A stretch of DNA of 39,718 bases. Source: Thomasclavelia spiroformis. Lineage in GTDB: Bacteria; Bacillota_I; Bacilli_A; Erysipelotrichales; Coprobacillaceae. Under the pieces are notes generated by a model. The model saw nothing but the letters and a program-made list of their open reading frames with translations, ran no database searches and was not told the origin of the DNA. Made by a program: the position numbers and the translations under genes. Positions 1 to 7,412 of the stretch are shown piece after piece (position 1 is the first letter of the stretch; every line of letters starts with the position of its first letter). The stretch is taken from the NCBI GenBank assembly GCA_016901755.1, contig JACJKV010000024.1, positions 1 to 39,718 on the forward strand, given 5' to 3'.

Positions 1-208
1 CAACAGTACTGAAGAATATATTACCATTCAGCGTGTCAGATGCGAATCATGCGGAAGCACGCATGCGCTTCTCCCTGATATCATCATCCCTTATCGCTAC
101 TTTTCTTCATCTTTTGTTCTTCGTCTTTTTGATCTTTATTTAAAAAAACATCTGTCAGTTTCACAAATCGCTTGTGCTCTTGTTTTTATAGCTGCTTCCA
201 TTGTCTAG
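1..208 (+). pseudogene. DUF6431-like transposon helper, internal fragment cut by an inverted element copy
   Basis: A plus-strand reading frame open from the window edge encodes a segment with a CxxC pair (RCESCGS), then HALLPDIIIPYRYFS and a helical part ending near LSVSQIA. This resembles the DUF6431-type helper proteins that accompany some DDE transposases, and it matches the organisation of the minus-strand gene at 968-1597. Homology stops near base 168. Beyond that point the DNA is the reverse complement of the 3' part of a transposase, so the last dozen or so residues before the stop at 206-208 are junk. The 5' end lies outside the window. I read it as a broken copy of an element facing the one to its right. 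The family name is from recognition, not a search. Confidence 0.55.
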
Positions 209-906
209 GATAATAACCTGACTTCGACCGTATCTTAAAACGGCATCATGCCATACCTTCTGGAAATTGACTGCATTATCATTGAAAAAGAATTCGGCTC
301 CGACAATCATTCTGGAATGACTGTCAATAATGGCAATAAGATATGTTTTTCGATAGGTACTGTCTTCATCATAGATATAAAAGCCATGGCATGTGTCTGC
401 TTCATATCCATCACACGAATGTGCAAATTCCCAGGTCCTCCTTTCCCTGATCAGTGTTTCACCCTGTTCGTTTCTCAGACCGGTATTTTTTATATAGCGC
501 TGGACAGTATCAACGGAACAGTCCCCTTGTTCAGCACACCATCCTCGATCATTTTTTCATAGATCATGACTCCTGTAATTTTAGGGTATTCTTTAATAAG
601 GCTGGCAATGTACTCTTTGTGTTCATTTTCCAGCTTTCTGGTTCTTCCAAGATCCAGACGGTCTTTGGGCATCAGTCCATCAAATCCATATTTTCGATAG
701 ATATAAAGCCAGTGTTTGATTGACTCGGCAGAAAATTTTCTTTTTGTGCCATTAGGCCAGTCAATTTCATTTTTAGCGATACGCCTGAAATAGGCGCTTG
801 ATGAATCATCAGTAAAAGTTCCTGAAACAACAGGCGCGATCAGTGAAAATTTGGTCTGACCAACCAGTTTTCTGTATTCATAGCTGTCTGTATTTTGTCT
901 GTTCAT
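166..906 (-). pseudogene. DDE (rve-type, IS481/IS3-like) transposase, frameshifted and 3'-truncated
   Basis: It starts at 906 behind a strong GAGGAGG ribosome binding site. The N-terminal part has a helix-turn-helix region (SAESIKHWLYIYRKYGFDGL) typical of IS481/IS3-like transposases. The first frame dies at 490. The second frame resumes inside the C-run at 523-526 (G-run on the coding strand) and continues with CSVDTVQRYIKN, then the catalytic-core stretches FYIYDEDSTY, LIAIIDSHSRMIVG and VIILDNGSSYKNKST. One extra G in the run would restore a single frame, so a one-base deletion is the simplest explanation. The last DDE acidic residue is missing, because homology ends near 166-170 where the DNA becomes an opposed DUF6431 fragment. 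It is inactive unless the frameshift is programmed, and even then the C-terminus is lost. Confidence 0.75.
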
Positions 907-967
907 ATATTTTCCTCCTCAGCCTGAGTATAAAACAGATGCAATACAGCAACCATTGCCATCTTAT

Positions 968-1597
968 TTAATTGTGAAAAAACAAACGAATCTGTTTTCG
1001 CTGATTAAACAATTTGCGGTCATACTGAAAAAGTGTATGGAGATTCAAATCAAAAAGATCATTGATGACATGACTGAAATCATAAAGGAGATGTATAAAG
1101 AAATGCGAATGATACCTGTTTTTCAGGAATGTAAAGATTCTTAAATAGGCATTGTATCTTTTGATCCATCTGTAAAGTGTAGAAGCGGATATCTGAAACA
1201 TATCACATATATTTTTGACAGTCAGGGAAGTAAAGAATTTTGCTGAAAGAACTTTCAGTATGAAAAACAAAGAAAAAGAGATATGGGGAACAATAATAGA
1301 ATTTGGAAGAATGGAGTGATAATGGCCATCATTTTTGCAGTATAAAACAGGTATTGTCATCATATCATCATGAACAGTACCATGGAAAGAAACATAATGT
1401 CTGGAATAGCTTTGAAAGTAATCAAGCCGAGAAGATTTGCAGGAAATATCCTGATGTGTATGAACCAAAGAGGATTCAATATTATTGAGACAATAAGATT
1501 CAATCTTTTCAATCTGATTAAATAACGGTTCATTGAAGAAGGTGAAATCCTGAGAGTTAAAAGCTGACTTGATATTTAAAGCAAAATCCTGTATCAT
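968..1597 (-). CDS. DUF6431-like transposon helper protein
   Basis: A 209-residue protein encoded 61 bp upstream of the broken transposase on the same strand, as in two-gene elements. The middle carries VLYCKNDGHYHSILPNSI, a degenerate zinc-finger-like segment with only one cysteine of the usual pair. A helix-turn-helix follows (LTVKNICDMFQISASTLYRW, about residues 130-150). The latter motif suggests DNA binding, perhaps at the element ends. The aligned fragment at 1-168 keeps CxxC, so this copy may have lost metal binding. The ribosome site is weak (AGGA). DUF6431 assignment is by resemblance only. The gene may be decaying like its partner, although the frame is open throughout. Confidence 0.5.
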   Translation of the reverse strand: MIQDFALNIKSAFNSQDFTFFNEPLFNQIEKIESYCLNNIESSLVHTHQDISCKSSRLDYFQSYSRHYVSFHGTVHDDMMTIPVLYCKNDGHYHSILPNSIIVPHISFSLFFILKVLSAKFFTSLTVKNICDMFQISASTLYRWIKRYNAYLRIFTFLKNRYHSHFFIHLLYDFSHVINDLFDLNLHTLFQYDRKLFNQRKQIRLFFHN

Positions 1598-1833
1598 AAT
1601 TCCTGTATCATCAGTATCAGCTGACGATTGAAAAGGAACAGTGTTAGAGGGGTGAGATACTTTAACAGGCTGTTTCTTTTCTTTTTCCTTTCGTAATATT
1701 CATGAGATGATAATACTACAGATGACAGAAAAAAAAGATGAAAGTATATGCCGTTATAAAACGCAATTACTTCATCTGTTGTTTATTTTAATTTGCAGTT
1801 TTATTCCAAGTCTTTTTGTACTAAATTTGCGGT

Positions 1834-2037
1834 TTAACACTTAATGTCCCATATAAGAACTTTTCCACGAGTATTCCATTCATTGAACCAGCGCTTTAAC
1901 AGTTCTCTATTTTCGTATTTAGGCCCCCAGCTTTCAATATAGATGAGATCGTCTGTAAAGATATCATCAATTCCTAAATCTTGTTGATTAAGCCACATAT
2001 CAAACCATAATCGAATAATCTTTTCTCTTTCATCCAT
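1834..2037 (-). pseudogene. NTF2/SnoaL-like protein, C-terminally truncated
   Basis: A 67-residue frame starts MDEREKIIRLWFDMW behind AGGTTCC-type spacing and contains IDDIFTDDLIYIESWGPKY and a WFNEWN segment, the N-terminal half of the nuclear-transport-factor-2-like fold. These proteins normally run to about 110-130 residues and close a cone-shaped barrel. Here the frame stops right after VLIWDIK, so the C-terminal strands are absent. The DNA beyond the stop is AT-rich and shows no continuation that I can see. With transposon debris on the left and tRNA/integration debris on the right, a deletion remnant is more likely than a functional mini-protein. Confidence 0.6.
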
Positions 2038-2095
2038 ATGATAGGAACCTCCAAATAAATATTCACTTCTTATTATATAACTTTTAGGAGCGCTT

Positions 2096-2269
2096 TCAAC
2101 TGATTTTTAGCTTCTTAACTGGTGCATTGATTACCTTGAAAATTAGTTCATCGACACAATCTGTATATCGGCCTTGTTGGATCAACAGATTTTTCAATTC
2201 TACAAGGCTTTGAAGTAAAAGGCTTCTATCATGGCTATCCACATAAACATGAAATGTTTTTTCTCTCAT
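2096..2269 (-). CDS. 57-residue protein of unknown function next to the tRNA-Arg integration site
   Basis: A short frame begins MREKTFHVYVDSHDRSLLLQ and ends VKKLKIS, with an excellent GGAGG ribosome site eight bases before the ATG. It is predicted to be soluble and mostly helical, with a single cysteine and no recognised motif. The small size, good ribosome site and position between ATTAGCA repeats and element debris suggest a leftover accessory gene of an integrative element. I have a weak impression that similar small proteins occur in Firmicute conjugative transposons. No function is claimed. Confidence 0.5.
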   Translation of the reverse strand: MREKTFHVYVDSHDRSLLLQSLVELKNLLIQQGRYTDCVDELIFKVINAPVKKLKIS

Positions 2270-2385
2270 ACGATGACCTCCTTACAGCATCATTGAGAAG
2301 CGGTGTACCCCCCTCAAATATGCCAGCAAAAGGACGAAATAAACTTCAAAAAAATGCCTTTTACTCGGTAACATTCGCCCATCCA

Positions 2386-2555
2386 ATTAGCAAGGTTTTT
2401 TGCATGATTTTTCGGCAAATTAGCAGGAGAGGCAATTTGATTAGCAAAAATCGAAATTTTTCTGCTAATCATTAGCAAGCTAATCGGTGACAAAAATCAA
2501 TCGTTCGAGTTCACCATGGTCACTTCCGATTAGCAAAAAAGCTTCCTGCTAATCG
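2386..2555. repeat. Cluster of ATTAGCA repeats in both orientations with two hairpins
   Basis: ATTAGCA occurs on the plus strand at 2386, 2419, 2440, 2471 and 2529, and its complement TGCTAAT at 2463 and 2547. GCTAAT at 2479 completes the palindrome ATTAGCAAGCTAAT. Two pairs form perfect stems: GATTAGCA 2439-2446 with 2463-2470, and CGATTAGCA 2527-2535 with 2547-2555. The array lies about 80-250 bases beyond the 3' end of tRNA-Arg. Arm-type binding sites of an integrase or excisionase, or replication iterons, would look like this. Which one is inference. Confidence 0.6.
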
Positions 2556-2585
2556 CTGTTTGTTATGTGTTCGATTTTTCTTGGG

Positions 2586-2629
2586 AAAAAGAAAACGCCG
2601 AAAACCTTGAAAAATCAACGTTTTCGGCG
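2586..2629 (-). terminator. Intrinsic terminator of tRNA-Arg
   Basis: Ten-base stem CGCCGAAAAC (2620-2629 read on the minus strand) with GTTTTCGGCG (2596-2605). Its loop contains a further TTGA/TCAA pairing, and TTTTCTTTTT follows on the minus strand. It begins eight bases past the encoded CCA end of the tRNA gene. Confidence 0.8.
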
Positions 2630-2636
2630 GAGTTTT

Positions 2637-2713
2637 TGGCGTCGCTAAGAGGATTTGAACCTCCGACCTACCGCTTAGGAGGCGGTCGCTCTATCCAGCT
2701 GAGCTATAGCGAC
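2637..2713 (-). tRNA. tRNA-Arg(CCT)
   Basis: A complete cloverleaf can be drawn on the minus strand. The acceptor stem GTCGCTA pairs with TAGCGAC, the D arm is GCTC...GAGC, the anticodon stem ACCGC pairs with GCGGT around loop CTCCTAA (anticodon CCT), and the T arm is GGAGG-TTCAAAT-CCTCT. Discriminator G and an encoded CCA are present. It reads AGG codons. The sequence downstream of its 3' end carries element debris, consistent with use as an integration target. Two further tRNA 5' halves lie just upstream. Confidence 0.95.
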
Positions 2714-2786
2714 ATTTAGAAAATCTATATTTAATTTTACTTGTTACCTTTTTCCTTTTCCTCCGGGGTGTATGTTTCAACACTTT

Positions 2787-2825
2787 CTTAGGAGGGGCTT
2801 GTTATATCCATTTAACTAAAGGGGC
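2787..2825 (-). pseudogene. Orphan tRNA 5' half (Arg-like, ends in anticodon loop CTCCTAAG)
   Basis: The minus strand starts GCCCCTTTAGTTAAATGGAT, a typical acceptor plus D-arm of a tRNA, and continues to CCCCTCCTAAG, the anticodon stem and loop with CCT. The 3' half (anticodon 3' stem, T arm, acceptor 3' strand) is absent; unrelated sequence follows. The element-style breakpoint falls inside the anticodon loop, in a stretch (CCTCCTAAG) shared with the intact tRNA-Arg downstream. The flanking text CATTTGGAAAATCTAT also resembles CATTTAGAAAATCTAT next to the intact tRNA, so the two units look like diverged tandem copies. Confidence 0.7.
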
Positions 2826-2882
2826 ATTTGGAAAATCTATAATAATATTAAGTTGTAAACGAACAGATTGTCAATCGTTTTT

Positions 2883-2923
2883 CCTCCAAAGGCGGATGCT
2901 CTATCCAATTGAGCTAAAGCGCC
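2883..2923 (-). pseudogene. Second orphan tRNA 5' half
   Basis: The minus strand reads GGCGCTTTAGCTCAATTGGA followed by TAGAGCATCCGCCTTTGGAGG. The first part is a good acceptor 5' strand, D arm and start of an anticodon stem. No matching 3' stem, T arm or acceptor strand follows; the sequence becomes AT-rich. The isoacceptor cannot be fixed because the break falls in the anticodon loop; an Arg type is plausible from the stem. It is the farthest upstream of three tRNA units in a row. Confidence 0.65.
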
Positions 2924-2975
2924 ATGTTTAAATCTTTTATATCCTATCATCATTTCCCACAAAAATCAATTCATG

Positions 2976-3010
2976 AAAGGAAAAGCAGCTTAAGGCGTCG
3001 CTTTTCCTTT
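2976..3010 (-). terminator. Hairpin overlapping the end of the AI-2E-family gene
   Basis: Perfect 11-base stem AAAGGAAAAGC / GCTTTTCCTTT on the minus strand. Its loop contains the TAA stop of the upstream transporter, and the 5' arm encodes its last lysine-rich residues. No long T-run follows directly, so termination strength is uncertain. Confidence 0.55.
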
Positions 3011-4096
3011 ATCTTTTTTATATTCAATATAATCATTGAAAAACATACGTATGACACAAATAATTGGCACTCCCAGAAACATTCCCAAAAAACCAAACAT
3101 GCTGCCAAAAATAGTAATAGAAAATAACACCCAGAATGGTGATATCCCTACCACATCACCTAAAATTTTTGGTCCCAGGAACAATCCATCAAACTGCTGT
3201 AAAACAAAGACAAACAGCATTGTTGATAAAGCTGTTAACAGATCGCCAGTAATAAGCGCAACCAGTACTGCTGGTATTCCTCCTATAAAAGGACCAAAGT
3301 ACGGAATCATATTGGTAATTAAAATAAATGCGGCAAGTAGTGGGAAGTATTCGATTTTCATCAGTCCCAGTCCAACAAAAGCAATCATTCCAATAATCAG
3401 TGAATCTAAAAATTTACCATAAATAAAACGTCCAAAAATATGATGTACTTTAAATGTATAACCATGAATTAAAGCGATTTTATCATCCGAAATAAACAGA
3501 GAAAGCAAACGGTCAAAAATCGAAACCAGGCGTTTAGCCTCTATTAAACAATATGGCGTAAAAATCAAACCTATGACAATAGTAATGATCTTACTTCCTG
3601 TTTGAAAAATAGTATCAATCGTATCCATTGGATTAACAACTTCTATTGAACTCATATTATCAATAAGAGCAATACCACTGTCAACGATCGTCTGACTGAA
3701 AACATTCGTACCAAAAGTATCGATAATCGATTTTTCAAAACTGCTTTTATATACTGATATATTTTCTGTAATATTGACCACATAATCAATTAATGCTGGC
3801 ACACATACGATTAATAATGCAACGATCAGCAACACGAAAACAATAAATACCACAATGGAAGCAATCGTATGACTGACTTTTGAAAATTTACCATCTTTGA
3901 TAGCATCGATTCTCATTTCCAGCAAATATACAATAGGCTGTAGAAAATAAGCCAAAACACCACCGATAATAACAGGTAAAAAAGCATCATAAATCATCTG
4001 AAAGAAACGACTATCCATATTTTTATATATAAAAATAATGACAATGGCGATAGCCAAAAATATAATATACTGTTTTTTATTTTCTATTTGCTTCAT
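2990..4096 (-). CDS. AI-2E family (PF01594) membrane transporter
   Basis: A 368-residue polytopic membrane protein with about eight hydrophobic segments. It opens with an early helix (IIFLAIAIVIIFIY) and a second reading FLPVIIGGVLAYFLQPIVYL, a hallmark of the AI-2E/PerM/YtvI family. The C-terminal block contains PYFGPFIGGIPAV and the terminal LGMFLGVPIICVIRMFF, also family-typical. Members have been linked to autoinducer-2 export or to sodium/proton antiport, but the substrate cannot be told from sequence. The length is usual. The start has an AAAGGG ribosome site. A PAP2 phosphatase and a glycosyltransferase lie upstream on the same strand; a gap of about 80 bases leaves operon membership open. 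Confidence 0.88.
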   Translation of the reverse strand: MKQIENKKQYIIFLAIAIVIIFIYKNMDSRFFQMIYDAFLPVIIGGVLAYFLQPIVYLLEMRIDAIKDGKFSKVSHTIASIVVFIVFVLLIVALLIVCVPALIDYVVNITENISVYKSSFEKSIIDTFGTNVFSQTIVDSGIALIDNMSSIEVVNPMDTIDTIFQTGSKIITIVIGLIFTPYCLIEAKRLVSIFDRLLSLFISDDKIALIHGYTFKVHHIFGRFIYGKFLDSLIIGMIAFVGLGLMKIEYFPLLAAFILITNMIPYFGPFIGGIPAVLVALITGDLLTALSTMLFVFVLQQFDGLFLGPKILGDVVGISPFWVLFSITIFGSMFGFLGMFLGVPIICVIRMFFNDYIEYKKDKGKATP

Positions 4097-4179
4097 ATCT
4101 TACCCTTTCACTGACTTCATTATAACATAAACCCTATTAATTTCCATTTGATTTCAAGATATATGCACAAATACCTCTT

Positions 4180-4770
4180 TTATGCATAAAAAGAGGTATG
4201 ATCATATACAAATAAAATATAGCTAAGCGATAATAAAAACCCACCAATCACATCAGAAAAATAGTGAACACCAAGATAAATACGACTAAGTCCAATCAAA
4301 AAAATCATGACTGTCAAACAAATCATTCCCACTTTTTTATAGCGCCATTGACTATGATATAATTCAATGATCCATAATCCATATCCAGCCATGGCTGACA
4401 TACTATGTCCACTAGGAAAACTGTAATTGGTTTCTACGATCAAATGATAGATTTTATCAGGTCGCGGTCTCTTTACGATAAATTTAATAAGTCGGTTAAT
4501 TCCCTGGATGATCAGCAGATGAATTCCTGTATAAATATCACGTCGGCTTTTCAGCAGAACCAGCAACGCGATAGTCACGACATAAAAATAAGTACCACCT
4601 AAAAAAGAACACAGTTTGAAAAATTCTGTCATGATCGAACAGCGCAGTATCTGCGTCATTTCATAAACAAAACGATCAACTGGATCAATAATATGAAAAT
4701 AAATAAGCAGATAATCCAGTAAAAATAAAACAAGAGGAACAATAAATAAATATTTTCTGTTAATTTTCAT
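4180..4770 (-). CDS. PAP2-family membrane phosphatase
   Basis: A 196-residue integral membrane protein with the full PAP2 catalytic signature: K96-x6-RP (KFIVKRPRP), PSGH at 119-122 and SR-x5-H-x3-D (S162, R163, H169, D173). H122 would be the acid and H169 the nucleophile in family members, which dephosphorylate lipid phosphates such as undecaprenyl pyrophosphate or phosphatidate. Five to six hydrophobic helices are visible, and the catalytic loops should face outwards. It starts eight bases after the upstream glycosyltransferase behind AGGAGA, so the two are very likely co-transcribed and may act in envelope polymer or lipid-carrier metabolism. The exact substrate is unknown. Confidence 0.9.
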   Translation of the reverse strand: MKINRKYLFIVPLVLFLLDYLLIYFHIIDPVDRFVYEMTQILRCSIMTEFFKLCSFLGGTYFYVVTIALLVLLKSRRDIYTGIHLLIIQGINRLIKFIVKRPRPDKIYHLIVETNYSFPSGHSMSAMAGYGLWIIELYHSQWRYKKVGMICLTVMIFLIGLSRIYLGVHYFSDVIGGFLLSLSYILFVYDHTSFYA

Positions 4771-4778
4771 TTCTTCTC

Positions 4779-5747
4779 CTATTCAATATTCTGATATAAT
4801 TTTTCAAAAACTCTGGTTATCAGTCCCCTTGCTTTTTTATTATCAATATTCAGCAAGGTACCAAAAAGATTATTTGTTAAAGCTTTAAATAATTTATAAT
4901 GAGATTCCTGTAAATAAACATCCAATTCATTTTTCTTTTCTTTTTCTCCGTTTTTAAACACCAGATACTCAATAGCAATATAAATCTTTGACAGCTGTCC
5001 AATAGCAAAATTACGCTGTCTTCTGCTTTTTAATGAAAATACATCATAAACATTCCATAGTTTTTTTAATAAAGCCATATAATCATCCAGTTCATGTAAA
5101 ATCACTTTCTTTTCACCATCACAACAGTAAAAATAAGTTGGCAGATAATACATCGACTTGATATAAGGAACGATACCATACATTATATAAACCGGCAAAA
5201 ACTGTTCTTCATCCAGTAAACCTTTGATATTTTTTAAAATACTGGTTTTAATGATTGCTGATGGCAAATCAACAAGAAAATGTTTTTTAAAAACCTTAAT
5301 GCCATGCCAGGCAAATAAAGTATCCGTAGGAAACACGTGATGATAAGAAACTTTCTGTTCCTTTTTATGATCACAGATATACTTATGATCAGTAATCAGT
5401 AAATCCAGATTAGCCTGAATTCTAATAAAATCACGTAGTGTTTCTATTACACTGACCAGTGATGGCTGATCAAAATAATCACCTGATTTTAACAGTTTAA
5501 AATAAAGTCCCTGACTTTGATCAATGACCTGTGATAATGCGAACTCTTTCTTATTATCTGCAATCACCCTGATAGTATCAGGATATTGTGCTTCATACTC
5601 TTTAGCCAGTGATAACGTTTCATCCTGTGAACAGTTATCCACGATCAGAACTTCTATCTCTTCTTTTAATAATAGACATGAGGTTATTGATTTATGCATA
5701 TTTTCAATTGAATTGTGACATGGTATACATACAGTTAATAGTTTCAT
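4779..5747 (-). CDS. Family 2 glycosyltransferase
   Basis: A 322-residue protein beginning MKLLTVCIPCHNSIENMHKS. The start of a GT-A Rossmann fold is followed by IEVLIVDNCSQDETLSLA, the nucleotide-sugar-binding block of GT2 enzymes. The acidic D-x-D region is less clear (LLKSGDYFDQPSL fits the usual DSDD position poorly), so catalysis is probable rather than certain. The rest is hydrophilic with no membrane helix, so a cytoplasmic or membrane-peripheral enzyme transferring a sugar to a lipid-linked or wall acceptor is likely. It has a strong AAGGAGA ribosome site. It is first in the apparent operon with the PAP2 phosphatase. Confidence 0.85.
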   Translation of the reverse strand: MKLLTVCIPCHNSIENMHKSITSCLLLKEEIEVLIVDNCSQDETLSLAKEYEAQYPDTIRVIADNKKEFALSQVIDQSQGLYFKLLKSGDYFDQPSLVSVIETLRDFIRIQANLDLLITDHKYICDHKKEQKVSYHHVFPTDTLFAWHGIKVFKKHFLVDLPSAIIKTSILKNIKGLLDEEQFLPVYIMYGIVPYIKSMYYLPTYFYCCDGEKKVILHELDDYMALLKKLWNVYDVFSLKSRRQRNFAIGQLSKIYIAIEYLVFKNGEKEKKNELDVYLQESHYKLFKALTNNLFGTLLNIDNKKARGLITRVFEKLYQNIE

Positions 5748-5857
5748 AATGATTCTCCTTATTCAATATTCTATCATAAATCATAAATTAGTACACCACT
5801 TATTGCATTTACCCTGTTTTTGTGTTATTTTTATAAAGTATATAAGGAGGTATGTTT

Positions 5858-6160
5858 ATGCATTTTGTTATTTCTATGTTCGTAGCAATCGTATGTTTAG
5901 CATCACTAATTATCTTTAAAGAGATTTTAAATAAAATTATTTCATTTATCATCGGTGTTATTGGCTGTGCTGGGTTTGCTTATGCCATGGCCATTCTTAT
6001 TAAAAAATGCGGTGAATGGTTTGCCTGGTGGTCAGGAGATCCACAATATATTTATGGGAATTTCTTATGGCTGTTTGCAATTACTTTTGTCGTATACATC
6101 ATCGTTCATTTCCTGCTTATAAAAAGATCAAATAAACTGAATGCAAAAACAGAAGCATAA
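5858..6160 (+). CDS. Small membrane protein of unknown function
   Basis: About 100 residues with three hydrophobic segments (near residues 3-23, 29-50 and 73-92) and a short basic C-terminal tail. A tryptophan-rich loop (WFAWWSGD) sits between helices two and three. I prefer the ATG at 5858 over the one at 5852, because the AAGGAGG site ends only one base before the earlier ATG and seven before the later one. It stands alone on the plus strand between minus-strand units and is followed by a bidirectional hairpin. No family is recognised. Confidence 0.7.
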   Translation: MHFVISMFVAIVCLASLIIFKEILNKIISFIIGVIGCAGFAYAMAILIKKCGEWFAWWSGDPQYIYGNFLWLFAITFVVYIIVHFLLIKRSNKLNAKTEA

Positions 6161-6173
6161 TGCTTCTGTTTTT
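6145..6173. terminator. Bidirectional terminator between convergent genes
   Basis: AAAAACAGAAGCA (6145-6157), loop TAA, TGCTTCTGTTTTT (6161-6173). The loop is the stop codon of the plus-strand membrane protein, and the hairpin abuts the stop of the minus-strand nuclease gene. T-runs occur on both strands. Confidence 0.85.
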
Positions 6174-6707
6174 TTATGATTGACTATATATTCCCTTGTT
6201 ATCATGACGTGCCTGCAAATCAGCCTGAATGATCTCATTTTTATATGTATAATCATATCCATAGTCATAGAATTTTTCGCAATATCCCTCACTGGCAATC
6301 TTTTTCTGCAAAAGCTCTCCATCAACGAAAACCCAGGCCAACAGACGATCATATTTATCGTATTCATCACCGTCAGGATTTAACTCCAGTTCAATCGTCT
6401 TTGCATTTTCAAGCATTTTTGCGACATAAAGACTGGCCTGCTGACCATAAGGTTCTATCTGATTTGTGCTTTCTGGAGTATCAATATAAAGAAACCTGAC
6501 TTTAACAGACTGCCCATCAATGAAAAACCAGGCAGTATCCCCATCAACACTTCTATCCAAAGTAACAGTAAAACGATCATCTTTGATATTATCATCATGA
6601 CTGAAAAAATATTGTCCGGTTAAAACAATTAATATGATCAGCACGCTTAAAAAGGATCGATTTCTACGTTTTTTACGAACTCTGCTGTATCTTTTTCTGA
6701 TAATCAT
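6174..6707 (-). CDS. Membrane-anchored thermonuclease (SNase-like) family protein
   Basis: 177 residues: a very basic N-terminus (RKRYSRVRKKRRNR), one membrane helix at about 18-34, then a staphylococcal-nuclease-like OB fold. The catalytic set is visible: VRFLYIDTPES gives R71, D76 and E79, and KYDRLLAWVF gives R121, corresponding to R35, D40, E43 and R87 of staphylococcal nuclease. The enzyme should hydrolyse DNA or RNA with calcium, tethered on the outer side of the membrane or released as an exonuclease. Its start, behind AGGA, lies inside the end of the RNase HI gene (35-base overlap), so the two are translationally linked. Outside nucleic-acid scavenging is a likely role. Confidence 0.88.
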   Translation of the reverse strand: MIIRKRYSRVRKKRRNRSFLSVLIILIVLTGQYFFSHDDNIKDDRFTVTLDRSVDGDTAWFFIDGQSVKVRFLYIDTPESTNQIEPYGQQASLYVAKMLENAKTIELELNPDGDEYDKYDRLLAWVFVDGELLQKKIASEGYCEKFYDYGYDYTYKNEIIQADLQARHDNKGIYSQS

Positions 6708-7296
6708 TTTTTAGTCCTACCGCTTTTTTTGCTAAAGCATCTGCCATTTCATTATATGTATCACCACTATGCGCCAATACTTTGATAAAACAGATATTGA
6801 TATCATGTCTTAAACGAGCAATCGTATCGCGATACTGACGGGTTAGCTCTTTATTGGCCTGCCACTGTCCTGTTGCCCATTTTTCAACACCTTCATAATC
6901 ATAATAGATTGCAATTTGCTGGTAATGATGAGAAATGGCATAATTAATTGCTGCCAGACATCCTAGAATTTCCCCAGATACATTGCGCATGGCTGCATAA
7001 TCTTCACGGTTACCTTTTCCATATAATGTTTTAATCAGATTCTGGTTTTCCAGCAGGATACAGCCATAGCCGTATTCTTTGGTTTTGAGATTATAACTGC
7101 CATCAACATAGGCAATAATGCCATTTTCAAATTCTAATGGTTTATCTATATCATCTAAAAAGGCTTTTGCTTCTTTTAAAGACGCAAAAGATTTATAAAC
7201 AGCTCCGGGATAGCCGTGAACCTGCTGCTTACACTGATCCCAGGTATTAAATATACCCTCACTTCTGCCTATTTTTACTGCATAATATTTTGCCAT
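6673..7296 (-). CDS. rnhA: Ribonuclease HI with N-terminal viroplasmin-type RNA/DNA-hybrid-binding domain
   Basis: 207 residues. Residues 3-47 (YYAVKIGRSEGIFNTW onwards) are the Caulimovirus-viroplasmin/HBD domain, which binds RNA:DNA hybrids. Residues 58-195 are RNase H. The catalytic acids are D65 (AYVDGS), E109 (SGEILG), D133 (YYDYEG) and D186 (NEMADALAK), and H176 (LAHSGD) is the usual flexible-loop histidine. It removes RNA from RNA:DNA hybrids in the cytoplasm. The domain order is that of eukaryotic-style and Firmicute RNase H1 proteins. It overlaps the SNase-like gene downstream, an unusual coupling of an internal and an exported nuclease. Confidence 0.93.
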   Translation of the reverse strand: MAKYYAVKIGRSEGIFNTWDQCKQQVHGYPGAVYKSFASLKEAKAFLDDIDKPLEFENGIIAYVDGSYNLKTKEYGYGCILLENQNLIKTLYGKGNREDYAAMRNVSGEILGCLAAINYAISHHYQQIAIYYDYEGVEKWATGQWQANKELTRQYRDTIARLRHDINICFIKVLAHSGDTYNEMADALAKKAVGLKNDYQKKIQQSS

Positions 7297-7412
7297 ATGT
7301 GACCCCTTTCTTTTTGTTTATATTAAAATAAATCAATCCGGAAGTAAAGACATAATTTATTTGTATAATATTGTAAAATATCGTAGAATATGATTAAAGT
7401 AGGTGAAAATCA

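Noticed and set aside
956-1488. Plus-strand short frames opposite the helper gene
   Set aside because: They have no ribosome sites and are shadows of the minus-strand gene, which has a recognisable helix-turn-helix.
2386-2555. CRISPR array
   Set aside because: The repeat unit is only seven bases, spacing is irregular and orientation varies. No cas genes are present.
2714-2990. Two further functional tRNA genes
   Set aside because: Only acceptor 5' strand, D arm and part of the anticodon arm are present; no T arm or 3' acceptor strand follows in either.
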